Shown: positions 1 through 5,954 of the stretch, one piece after another | Position numbering within the stretch: position 1 is the first letter of the stretch | Layout of the letters: each line of letters begins with the position of its first letter | Assembly: GCA_022511285.1 (NCBI GenBank) | Contig: JAFLRW010000075.1 | Span: forward strand, 1 to 8,628 | Source: Duncaniella sp. | Lineage (GTDB): Bacteria > Bacteroidota > Bacteroidia > Bacteroidales > Muribaculaceae | Direction: 5' to 3' | Length of the DNA: 8,628 nucleotides | The notes under the pieces: model-generated | Told to the model about the DNA's origin: nothing | Databases searched by the model: none | The model's input: the letters and a program-made list of their open reading frames with translations, nothing else | Translations under genes and position numbers: made by a program

Positions 1-1077
1 GTCGACGTTGGTCTTGATACTGCCGCAAACGCAGTAAATCTGGGCGATGCGTTCTTTCGAGCCTCGTGTGATATTGTCAAGGTCAACACCGGGAGTCAGA
101 GTGCCCGACATTACCTTGAAGTAGCTGACCTCGCCGATGTGTGGCTCAACCGTGGTCTTGAAGAAGTAGAGTGAGAGAGGCCCGTTGCTATCGGGTTTTA
201 CCTCAATTCCCTCTGTGGTCTCAGGTGCCGGCATATCCTCAACAAAGGGCACAACGTTGCCGAGGAATTCCATCATGCGGCGCACGCCCATATCCTTGAG
301 AGCGCTCACGCAGAACACAGGATATATCGAGCGGTCAATGAGGCCTTTGCGGATGCCAAGGCGCATCTCGTCTTCTGTGAGATGTCCCTCCTCGAAGAAT
401 TTATCCATCAGGGTCTCGTCGTTTTCGGCAGCAGCCTCGACGAGTTTCTGGTGAAGCTCTTTGGCGCGATCCATCTCTTCGGCCGGGATTTCCTCGATGG
501 TTGGCACACCACCCTCAGGCCCCCAAGAGTATTTTTTCATCAGAAGAACATCGATCATCGCATTGAAGTCTGCGCCTGTCTGCAAGGGATACTGCACGGC
601 CACGACTTTGTTGCCAAAATGCTCGGCCATCTGCTCCATTACATTTTCATAGTCAGCCTTCTCGCCATCGAGCTGGTTGAGTGCGAAGATAACCGGTTTT
701 TTGAGCTTTTGAGTGGTGCGGAATATATTTTGTGTGCCCACTTCTACGCCATACTGAGAATTGATGGCAATGACGGCAGTGTCGGTGACGTTGAGCGCGG
801 TGATAGCATTGCCTATGAAGTCATCAGCTCCCGGACAATCTATCACGTTAAGTTTCTTATTGAGAAACTCGGCGTAGAATACGGTGGAAAAAACAGAATA
901 GCCATATTCTTTTTCAACCGGGAAGGAGTCAGACACGGTGTTCTTTCCCTCGATAGTGCCACGACGTTTTATAACGCCACACTCGTAGAGCATAGCTTCT
1001 GCAAGTGTGGTCTTACCGGAACCTTTGCTGCCTAAGAGGGCAATGTTCTTGATTTCGTTGGTTTGATAGACTTTCAT
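1..1077 (-). CDS. EF-G-like translation-factor GTPase, N-terminal part (cut by left edge)
   Basis: Reading down from the ATG at 1077-1075, the frame stays open for exactly 359 codons to the window edge, so the C-terminal half is missing. The G domain is clear. The P-loop is GSKGSGKTT (residues 16-24), the switch I region has GKNTVSD (44-50), G3 is DCPG (80-83), G4 is NQLD (134-137) and G5 is the SA near 258. After about residue 285 comes the start of domain II, with FFKTTVEPHIGEVSYFKV followed by GSKERIAQIY. This matches the second, divergent EF-G paralogue common in Bacteroidales (the FusA2-like group) rather than canonical FusA. Canonical EF-G has DTPGH at G3; here the His is replaced by Ala84 (bases 828-826), next to DDF. 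The family binds GTP and is expected to act on the ribosome, but the role of this subgroup is not settled. It is transcribed divergently from the sugar operon. Confidence 0.9.
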   Translation of the reverse strand, partial: MKVYQTNEIKNIALLGSKGSGKTTLAEAMLYECGVIKRRGTIEGKNTVSDSFPVEKEYGYSVFSTVFYAEFLNKKLNVIDCPGADDFIGNAITALNVTDTAVIAINSQYGVEVGTQNIFRTTQKLKKPVIFALNQLDGEKADYENVMEQMAEHFGNKVVAVQYPLQTGADFNAMIDVLLMKKYSWGPEGGVPTIEEIPAEEMDRAKELHQKLVEAAAENDETLMDKFFEEGHLTEDEMRLGIRKGLIDRSIYPVFCVSALKDMGVRRMMEFLGNVVPFVEDMPAPETTEGIEVKPDSNGPLSLYFFKTTVEPHIGEVSYFKVMSGTLTPGVDLDNITRGSKERIAQIYCVCGSIKTNVD

Positions 1078-1154
1078 GGGGAGGTCTACTGGGATTAGAT
1101 AGTTAGTTTGTTATGGTATTTTTTAGGCTTAGTGCTTAGAAGATTCAAGGCTTC

Positions 1155-1174
1155 TTTGCAAAATCGTTTGCAAA
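1155..1174. repeat. Two copies of the palindromic octamer TTTGCAAA
   Basis: TTTGCAAA occurs at 1155-1162 and again at 1167-1174, 12 bases apart start to start. The octamer is its own reverse complement, so the pair can be read as a direct or an inverted repeat. It lies in the predicted leader of the EF-G-like gene, about 80 bases ahead of its start codon. It could be an operator for a dimeric regulator or a small RNA hairpin; nothing else supports either. Confidence 0.4.
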
Positions 1175-1196
1175 TTAGAGATTTTTTTTGGATTGT

Positions 1197-1204
1197 CAAA
1201 GCTA
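1197..1204 (-). promoter_or_regulatory. Candidate -7 promoter element for the EF-G-like gene
   Basis: On the minus strand these bases read TAGCTTTG, an exact match to the Bacteroidetes -7 form TAnnTTTG. The -33 side is weak: about 20 bases further upstream only a T-rich ATGTTTTAT is seen, without a clean TTTG. If used, transcription would begin near 1190 and give a leader of roughly 110 nt before the ATG at 1077. Confidence 0.45.
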
Positions 1205-1259
1205 AATTTATGTGTTATAAAACATATTCTGTAATTTTTAAATTTTATTTGGAAAAAGG

Positions 1260-1290
1260 TTGACAAAAATGCCGGATTTTGCTAACTTTG
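1260..1290 (+). promoter_or_regulatory. Bacteroidetes-type promoter of the sugar-nuclease-mnmE operon
   Basis: TTG at 1260-1262 serves as the -33 element, followed by 20 bases and then TAACTTTG at 1283-1290, an exact TAnnTTTG. Transcription would start around 1294-1298, only a few bases before the ATG at 1301. The mRNA would therefore be nearly leaderless, unless the second ATG at 1310 is used. No other match of this quality lies upstream of the operon. Confidence 0.7.
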
Positions 1291-1300
1291 CATCTTACGT

Positions 1301-1708
1301 ATGGAAAAGATGAAACCACACATAATAGTTCTTCCGCGAATCTTCGATCCGCGAGGCAGCCTGAGTTTTGCCGAGGGTGAAAACCACGTGCCATTTGATA
1401 TAGCCCGAGTGTATTGGATTTATGATGTCCCGGCCGGAGAGGTTCGTGGCAGTCACTCACATAAGGAGGCAAAATCATTGCTTGTGGCCACAAACGGGAG
1501 CTTTACAGTTCATCTTTTTGACGGCAAGACCACCGAGTCGTTCACTCTCAGCCGTCCGTTTGAAGGGCTCTATATTCCTCCCGGCTATTGGCGAACGCTT
1601 GACAATTTCTCGTCGGGAAGTGTTTGTATGGTGCTCACCTCGCTCCCCTACAGCGAGGATGATTATATTAGGGACTACAACGAGTTTTTGAATCAGTGCA
1701 ATGGATAG
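1301..1708 (+). CDS. FdtA/QdtA-type dTDP-4-keto-6-deoxyhexose 3,4-ketoisomerase (cupin)
   Basis: This 135-residue single-domain cupin matches the usual length of the WxcM/FdtA/QdtA isomerases. Family landmarks run in order: DPRGSLSFAE (16-25), RVYWIYDVPAG (36-46), the RGSHSHK loop (49-55) whose two histidines (52 and 54) correspond to the catalytic pair, LYIPPGYWRTLDNFSSGSV in the second half, and a C-terminal DYIRDYNEF. The known reaction moves the keto group of dTDP-4-keto-6-deoxyglucose from C4 to C3, which creates the substrate for a 3-aminotransferase. Such an enzyme is encoded next, overlapping by 8 bases. The sequence alone does not say whether the product has the galacto (Fuc3N) or gluco (Qui3N) configuration. 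Start choice: ATG 1301 lies a few bases after the predicted transcription start; ATG 1310, with GGAAAAG directly in front, would remove only three residues. Confidence 0.88.
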   Translation: MEKMKPHIIVLPRIFDPRGSLSFAEGENHVPFDIARVYWIYDVPAGEVRGSHSHKEAKSLLVATNGSFTVHLFDGKTTESFTLSRPFEGLYIPPGYWRTLDNFSSGSVCMVLTSLPYSEDDYIRDYNEFLNQCNG

Positions 1709-2840
1709 GCTGTTTCCGTTTCTTGACCTCGGGAAAGTCAACGAGCCATATATTGAAGCGCTGTCAGAGGCAGCTGTCAGAGTGGTCAAGTCCGGGCGCT
1801 ACATAGGTGGCGAGGAGGTGGAGTCCTTTGAGAGAGAGTTGGGCAACTATCTCGGTGCTCCCTATATAATAGGTGTGAGCAATGGTCTCGATGCCCTTCG
1901 GCTCACTCTGCGAGCTTGGGTTGTGACCGGGCGTTTGACAGTTGGCGATGAGGTGATAGTCCCGGCCAACACTTATGTGGCATCAGTGCTTGCCATCTCT
2001 GATGCCGGGTTGGTGCCTGTGCTTGCCGACCCGGACGAGATGTCGATGAACATTACGGCTGAAGGGATTAAGCGCCATCTCTCGGCCAAAACCAGGGCCG
2101 TGATGCCTGTGCATCTCTATGGCCGTGTGGCCTGGGACAGAGATATAAGAGATGTAGTTGAGGACAACGGTCTGCTGGTGCTTGAGGATTGCGCGCAAGC
2201 TATAGGCGCAAGATCTGTGTGGCAAGGCTTGCATGGCGGCGTGATGGCCGGAGCTTTGGGGCATGCAGGAGCCTTGAGTTTTTATCCCACGAAAAACACC
2301 GGAGCGCTTGGCGATGCCGGAGCTGTGGTGACTCACGATGCAGAGCTTGCAGCTACAGTCAGAGCCCTTGCTAATTATGGTGCTGATCGTCGCTATCACA
2401 ATATTTATCAGGGCTTTAACTGTCGGCTTGACCCCCTGCAGGCTGCTATGCTCAGAGTGAAACTCCCGTTTACTGACCGTGAAAACGCCGACAGATTTGA
2501 AAAAGCCCTCGCCTATTGGCGGACCATTGACCGCAAGGATGTAATCAAGCCTCTGATGTCGGCCGCTGTGACTGACTGTGTGTGGCATCAATATGTGATT
2601 CGCGTCACCGACGGCCGACGAGATGAATTTCAGAAGAAACTTGCGGAGCTGGGTGTGGAGACCGATATTCACTATGCCGTTCCACCGCATATGCAGCCCT
2701 GCTACCGCGATAAGCCTCACTTGCCGCTGCCGGTCACCGAACGTATTGCCGGAGAGTTGCTGAGCCTCCCAATAGCGAGAGGAACAACGGTGGACGACGT
2801 GGTGGAAATCTCGCGCATCATTAACAGCATTGAATTGTAA
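1701..2840 (+). CDS. DegT/DnrJ/EryC1/StrS-family sugar aminotransferase (PLP-dependent)
   Basis: 379 residues, the normal size for nucleotide-sugar aminotransferases. The ATG lies within the end of the isomerase gene (8-base overlap), which suggests translational coupling. Visible marks are GRYIGGEEVESFE (32-44), the cofactor-binding SNGLDAL (60-66), PANTYVAS (88-95), the VLEDCAQAIGA segment (160-170) whose Asp163 should contact the pyridine nitrogen, and SFYPTKN (193-199) with Lys198 as the predicted Schiff-base lysine, followed by GALGDAGAVV. From the isomerase neighbour, the inferred reaction is glutamate-dependent amination of dTDP-3-keto-6-deoxyhexose at C3 (FdtB/QdtB-like). The acetyltransferase (FdtC/QdtC) and the RmlA/RmlB enzymes expected in the same pathway are not in this window. 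Confidence 0.9.
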   Translation: MDRLFPFLDLGKVNEPYIEALSEAAVRVVKSGRYIGGEEVESFERELGNYLGAPYIIGVSNGLDALRLTLRAWVVTGRLTVGDEVIVPANTYVASVLAISDAGLVPVLADPDEMSMNITAEGIKRHLSAKTRAVMPVHLYGRVAWDRDIRDVVEDNGLLVLEDCAQAIGARSVWQGLHGGVMAGALGHAGALSFYPTKNTGALGDAGAVVTHDAELAATVRALANYGADRRYHNIYQGFNCRLDPLQAAMLRVKLPFTDRENADRFEKALAYWRTIDRKDVIKPLMSAAVTDCVWHQYVIRVTDGRRDEFQKKLAELGVETDIHYAVPPHMQPCYRDKPHLPLPVTERIAGELLSLPIARGTTVDDVVEISRIINSIEL

Positions 2841-2850
2841 ACCTGTGAAA

Positions 2851-3708
2851 ATGGCCCGTAGAAAGAAATCAACCCCACTCTTTACTCCATCCAAGATTAT
2901 AGTAATTGCTATAATCATAGCAGGCTGTCTCTTTATCTCACGGAGCAAGGCTTCAACCGACGACAATCACCCCGGACAGCCGGCCGAGACCGAATCCAAT
3001 GCAAATTTCGGGTATCTTCTTGATGTGAAAATTCCTGCGGAGACGCCAAGCTTCTGGAAGCAGTATCGAGGAATGGATATAAGTTTCAATCCCGAAGCAC
3101 ACATTCCCAACTATGTGGCCTGGGAGTTGACAGCCGAAGAGGCTGACGGCAAAGAGCCGCGAGCGAATAGCTTCAGAGCAGATTCGGATGTGGAAGGCTG
3201 TGCAGAGACCTGGGACTATTCCTATTCAGGCTATGACCGAGGGCATATGGCCCCGGCCGGAGATATGAAATGGGACAAAAAAGCGATGGAAGAGACCTTC
3301 TATCTCACCAACATAGCCCCGCAGGATAAGGCTCTCAACACCGGAGCCTGGCGCACCCGTGAAGAGAAATGCCGCGTGTGGGCTCGCAGTCTGGGGCATA
3401 TCTACATAGTGTGTGGCCCGGTGATTGATGGAAACCCGGAGGAGTATATAGGAGATACGAGAGTCTATGTCCCGCGCAAATTTTTCAAGGTAGTCATAGC
3501 GCCGGATGCCCCACAGCCTATGGGTATTGGCTTTATTATGCCAAACAGCAAGGTGGAAGGCGGTATGCAGAAGGCAGCGGTGACAATAGACTCCGTCGAG
3601 TCTTTGACAGGGTTTGATTTCTTCCACTCGCTCCCAGATGAGCTGGAGCGCGATATAGAGAGTCAATGCAATTTTAACCGTTGGGCCACACTGACCAAAA
3701 GCAAATGA
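2851..3708 (+). CDS. DNA/RNA non-specific endonuclease, N-terminally membrane-anchored or exported
   Basis: 285 residues from ATG 2851. The N-terminus is strongly basic (ARRKK), followed by a hydrophobic stretch at about 16-29, so the catalytic part should lie outside the cytoplasm. A low-complexity linker precedes the NUC/His-Me finger domain. Its signature DRGH is at 129-132 (His132 the predicted general base), followed by MAPAGDM. TNIAPQ at 153-158 contains the metal-binding Asn154. Asn163, Trp167 and Glu171 complete the NxxxW..E pattern of the Serratia nuclease/NucA family. The family cuts single- and double-stranded DNA and RNA without sequence preference. A TTG at 2830 would add seven residues and overlap the aminotransferase; ATG 2851, 10 bases after that gene's stop, is simpler and gives a proper positively charged N-terminus. 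The anchor contains IIAGC (Cys26), but hydrophobic residues continue after the Cys, so a lipoprotein is uncertain. Confidence 0.88.
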   Translation: MARRKKSTPLFTPSKIIVIAIIIAGCLFISRSKASTDDNHPGQPAETESNANFGYLLDVKIPAETPSFWKQYRGMDISFNPEAHIPNYVAWELTAEEADGKEPRANSFRADSDVEGCAETWDYSYSGYDRGHMAPAGDMKWDKKAMEETFYLTNIAPQDKALNTGAWRTREEKCRVWARSLGHIYIVCGPVIDGNPEEYIGDTRVYVPRKFFKVVIAPDAPQPMGIGFIMPNSKVEGGMQKAAVTIDSVESLTGFDFFHSLPDELERDIESQCNFNRWATLTKSK

Positions 3709-5096
3709 CACCGAACGATATATTCGACTCTGAAAGCACTATTTGCGCAGTCTCTACACCCCACGGGTGTGGCGGGATTGCTGTAATCAGAGTGAGTGGC
3801 GACAAGGCGATTGAAATAGTTCAGAGAGTGTGGAGAGGAAAGAATCTGACCGCCCTTGCAGGGCATACAGCCCATTTTGGGGAGATTGTTGACCCTGAAC
3901 ACCCTGACGACGTCCTTGATGAGTGTATAGCCACATTATTCAGAGGCCCGCGTTCGTTTACCGGCGAGGATACGGTAGAACTCTCGATTCATGGTTCGCG
4001 TTGGATTCAGCGTGAGGTGTTGGCTCTGTTGGTGAGGCAGGGTGCCAGATTGGCCCTTCCGGGCGAATACACCCGACGCGCTATGCTCAACGGACGCCTT
4101 GACCTGGCCCAGGCTGAAGCAGTAGCCGATATAATCGCATCATCCTCAAGAGCAGCCCATAGACTGGCAGCAACGCAGCTTAAGGGGGTGTTCTCGCAAC
4201 GACTTGCCTCCCTGCGTGAGCGCCTGTTGACACTTGCTTCCCTGCTGGAACTGGAACTTGATTTCTCTGAGGAGGATGTTGAATTTGCTGACCGCAGCGA
4301 GCTTTATCGCCTATCAGAAGAGATAGCCGAAGCAGTGGGAAGCCTCCATAAGTCATATTCTGCGGGTGCCGCTATCAAGGATGGCATTCCTGTGGCTATT
4401 GCCGGGGCAACCAATGCAGGGAAATCATCGCTGCTCAACCGCTTGCTGTCTGACGACCGCGCCATAGTCAGCGATATTCACGGCACCACTCGCGACACTA
4501 TTGAAGAGACCCTTGAAGTGGGTGACTATCTCTTCCGATTCATTGACACAGCAGGCCTGCGCGACACCACAGACCGCATTGAGCAACTCGGAATTGAGCG
4601 TTCGCTTGCCGCTATAGATAAAGCTAGGATTGTCATCCTTGTTGTGGACCCTCAATCGCCTACACCACGGCAACTTATAGACTCTATACGCGCCAAAACA
4701 GACGCAGCCGTAATCATCTTCCAAAACAAGCAGGACATCACGGCCCCCCTCTCCCCTATCCTTCCCGACCTCCCCGGAGCCACAATCGTTAAGGGATCGG
4801 CTATGACAGGGGAAGGTGTTGACGACCTTCTCAAACAGTTGGTTGCAGAAATTGAGTCAACACAAACCGGAGCTGAAGACGGCGTAATGGTGACTAATGC
4901 CCGCCACGCAGCAATTCTTGCCGAAGCCCACCAATCAGCGTTGAAGGTAATGGACTCTCTATCATCATCCCTCCCGCCCGAATTCACAGCTCAGCATTTG
5001 CGTCAAACCATCTCCCACCTCTCAGCCATCACCGGCGATATACCAACACCTGAAATTCTCAACAATATATTTACCCACTTCTGCATCGGTAAGTAA
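3705..5096 (+). CDS. mnmE: tRNA uridine-5-carboxymethylaminomethyl modification GTPase MnmE (TrmE)
   Basis: 463 residues, full length for MnmE. With MnmG it installs the carboxymethylaminomethyl group on wobble U34 of certain tRNAs, using a folate one-carbon unit and GTP hydrolysis. Domains in order: the N-terminal tetrahydrofolate-binding domain with GGIAVIRVSG (23-32) and SFTGEDTVELSIHG (84-97); the helical domain beginning with GEYTRRAMLNGRLDLAQAEA (120-139); the inserted G domain with P-loop GATNAGKSS (234-242), GTTRD (260-264), DTAGLR (281-286), NKQD (341-344) and SA of G5 near 365; and the C-terminal FCIGK with the conserved Cys460. Glu293, in the position of the catalytic Glu of the E. 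coli enzyme, is kept. The start at 3705 overlaps the nuclease stop as ATGA; an upstream in-frame TTG at 3681 is less likely. No terminator is visible after the stop, where IS-derived sequence begins at once. Confidence 0.96.
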   Translation: MTPNDIFDSESTICAVSTPHGCGGIAVIRVSGDKAIEIVQRVWRGKNLTALAGHTAHFGEIVDPEHPDDVLDECIATLFRGPRSFTGEDTVELSIHGSRWIQREVLALLVRQGARLALPGEYTRRAMLNGRLDLAQAEAVADIIASSSRAAHRLAATQLKGVFSQRLASLRERLLTLASLLELELDFSEEDVEFADRSELYRLSEEIAEAVGSLHKSYSAGAAIKDGIPVAIAGATNAGKSSLLNRLLSDDRAIVSDIHGTTRDTIEETLEVGDYLFRFIDTAGLRDTTDRIEQLGIERSLAAIDKARIVILVVDPQSPTPRQLIDSIRAKTDAAVIIFQNKQDITAPLSPILPDLPGATIVKGSAMTGEGVDDLLKQLVAEIESTQTGAEDGVMVTNARHAAILAEAHQSALKVMDSLSSSLPPEFTAQHLRQTISHLSAITGDIPTPEILNNIFTHFCIGK

Positions 5097-5100
5097 GTAT

Positions 5101-5519
5101 CTGATAAATACACGGTTAAGTGGGCCGACAAAAGCCGCGAACATAGCCAACCGCACAAGCATTCACGACCGACTCGCTGAAGCGGTCATAAGATTGCTGT
5201 TCCCTTATCGCAAGACCATCAAGACGATCACTACCGACAACGGCAGCGAATTTGCGGACCATCTTACGATCACTAAAAAACTCGGCGTAACGGTATATTC
5301 CGCTGATTCTTACTGCCCTGGCAGAAAGGTGCTGTCGAACACGAAAACAAACTCATTCGTCAATACATCCCTAAAAAATCAAATTTCAATGACTTCTCAG
5401 ACAATTTCATTATCAACGTTGGTCGGAAACTAAACCTCCGCCCTCGTAAAAAATTAAATTTTTCTAACCCTAAATCTGAATTCTTCAAACAAATCGCTAA
5501 TTTTGCACTTGCCAGTTGA
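5101..5519 (+). pseudogene. IS30-family transposase remnant (5'-truncated, frameshifted)
   Basis: The first part reads RLAEAVIRLLFPYRKTIKT, then TTDNGSEFADH (the second Asp of the DDE triad), LGVTVYSADSYCP. Near 5318-5321 the frame breaks: reading TGG from 5319 restores WQKGAVEHENKLIRQYIPKK (the catalytic Glu) and continues through RKLNLRPRKKLNF to the TGA at 5517-5519. Loss of one base (CCTTGG to CCTGG) explains it. The N-terminal helix-turn-helix half and the first catalytic Asp are missing, so the copy cannot be active by itself. Recognisable homology starts within about 20 bases of the mnmE stop, so a deletion or partial insertion has joined the element to the end of the operon. It resembles the IS30-like elements of Bacteroides (the IS4351 group). 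Confidence 0.85.
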
Positions 5520-5537
5520 ACCTGCCTTGAACCTGCC
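5516..5537. repeat. Tandem 11-bp direct repeat TTGAACCTGCC at the IS30 remnant end
   Basis: TTGAACCTGCC occurs twice in succession, at 5516-5526 and 5527-5537. The first copy overlaps the transposase stop codon. This is where the right terminal repeat of the IS would be expected, so the repeat may be part of the IS end or mark the insertion or deletion junction. No matching left end is in the window. Confidence 0.5.
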
Positions 5538-5570
5538 CCCCAATTTTTTTTGCGAATTTTTAAAAAAAAT

Positions 5571-5601
5571 TTTGCTATATCAAGAAAGTAGGTTAATTTT
5601 G
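5571..5601 (+). promoter_or_regulatory. Consensus Bacteroidetes promoter upstream of the RNA candidate
   Basis: TTTG at 5571-5574, 19 bases, then TAATTTTG at 5594-5601, both exact matches to the TTTG / TAnnTTTG consensus with ideal spacing. An A/T-only tract (5542-5570) lies directly upstream. The predicted transcription start is about 5605-5608, which coincides with the first strand of the first strong hairpin of the downstream RNA. Confidence 0.75.
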
Positions 5602-5605
5602 CAGA

Positions 5606-5909
5606 GCATAGCACCGTCGAAGCCATAGAAAGGGTAATAGAGGGTGGAATGCTGACATTTTTTTGAAGGCGTTTACTAACGCTTATTCTTGGTTCTTTGG
5701 AATCTCGCAAATTCTAATCTGTGTCAAGAATTCGCAACGGTAGATGCTCTCGTAGTATGATTTGTGAACCCATGAAATTCGAAAGGATTTCAACGTATAC
5801 ATTTCGTACAGACGTGGGCTTCGGTGTTGCTCTTCTACACAGATAGGCAATGCGAGAGCCTCAAAGAACGTGAAGGGCAACTGTACAGACTCTCACGTCT
5901 TCTTTTTTT
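5606..5909 (+). ncRNA. Candidate structured non-coding RNA, about 300 nt, family not identified
   Basis: The stretch begins just after a consensus promoter, ends at a terminator-like hairpin with a T run, and carries no convincing protein. Pairings found by eye: a 5' hairpin joining 5606-5609 with 5649-5652 and 5612-5615 with 5643-5646; a hairpin 5667-5673/5678-5684 with a 4-nt loop; a long-range 9-bp pairing 5746-5754/5851-5859; inside that, an 8-bp stem 5773-5780/5785-5792 capped by a GAAA (GNRA) tetraloop; and a pairing of 5827-5831 with 5846-5850. Such nested stems are unusual for ordinary spacer DNA. The 5' and 3' signatures of tmRNA and the conserved core of RNase P RNA are not seen. 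A Bacteroidales-restricted Rfam family such as Bacteroidales-1 is a possible identity that I cannot check. It could instead be the long leader of the TM2 gene, but the terminator-like hairpin ahead of that gene argues for a separate transcript or attenuation. Confidence 0.6.
5865..5909 (+). terminator. Rho-independent terminator-like hairpin ending the RNA candidate
   Basis: AGAA (5865-5868) pairs with TTCT (5900-5903) and CGTGA (5869-5873) with TCACG (5893-5897), with a 2-nt bulge at 5898-5899 and a 19-nt loop, followed by six more T (5904-5909). A shorter alternative stem, AGAC/GTCT (5887-5890/5897-5900), competes with it. The large loop and the bulge keep the confidence moderate. Confidence 0.55.
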
Positions 5910-5954
5910 AACCTAATGCCAACGAGGAGAGGACCGCGGCAAAATACACATCTC

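Noticed and set aside
382..1035. Plus-strand open frame of 217 codons
   Set aside because: It is antisense to the EF-G-like gene, whose GTPase motifs are unmistakable on the minus strand.
2830..2850. TTG start for the nuclease at 2830
   Set aside because: It would add seven residues overlapping the aminotransferase end; ATG 2851 gives a clean basic N-terminus before the hydrophobic anchor.
2914..2940. Lipobox (IIAGC) in the nuclease anchor
   Set aside because: The pattern fits loosely, but hydrophobic LFI follows the Cys and the h-region before it is short, so lipidation is not claimed; a signal anchor or cleavable signal is equally possible.
1983..2966. Minus-strand open frame of 327 codons
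   Set aside because: It lies opposite the aminotransferase gene, which has a full set of family motifs. The antisense translation has no recognisable domain and atypical composition; it is a shadow of GC-rich coding DNA.
5194..5433. Treating the 79-codon frame at 5194 as an intact small protein
   Set aside because: Its second half is out-of-frame reading of the transposase; restoring the other frame from 5319 recovers the conserved IS30 C-terminus.
5360..5710. Minus-strand open frame of 116 codons
   Set aside because: It overlaps the IS30 remnant and the consensus promoter, and its translation looks like antisense of AT-rich sequence.
5683..5880. Minus-strand open frame of 65 codons beginning MPFTFFEALALP
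   Set aside because: It is antisense to the structured RNA candidate, shows no family motif, and its extent is better explained by the RNA's conserved stems. It would count only if homologues keep the frame.
5606..5909. tmRNA, RNase P RNA or a group II intron as identity of the RNA candidate
   Set aside because: No tRNA-like ends, no RNase P core sequence, and no intron domain V or reverse transcriptase are seen.
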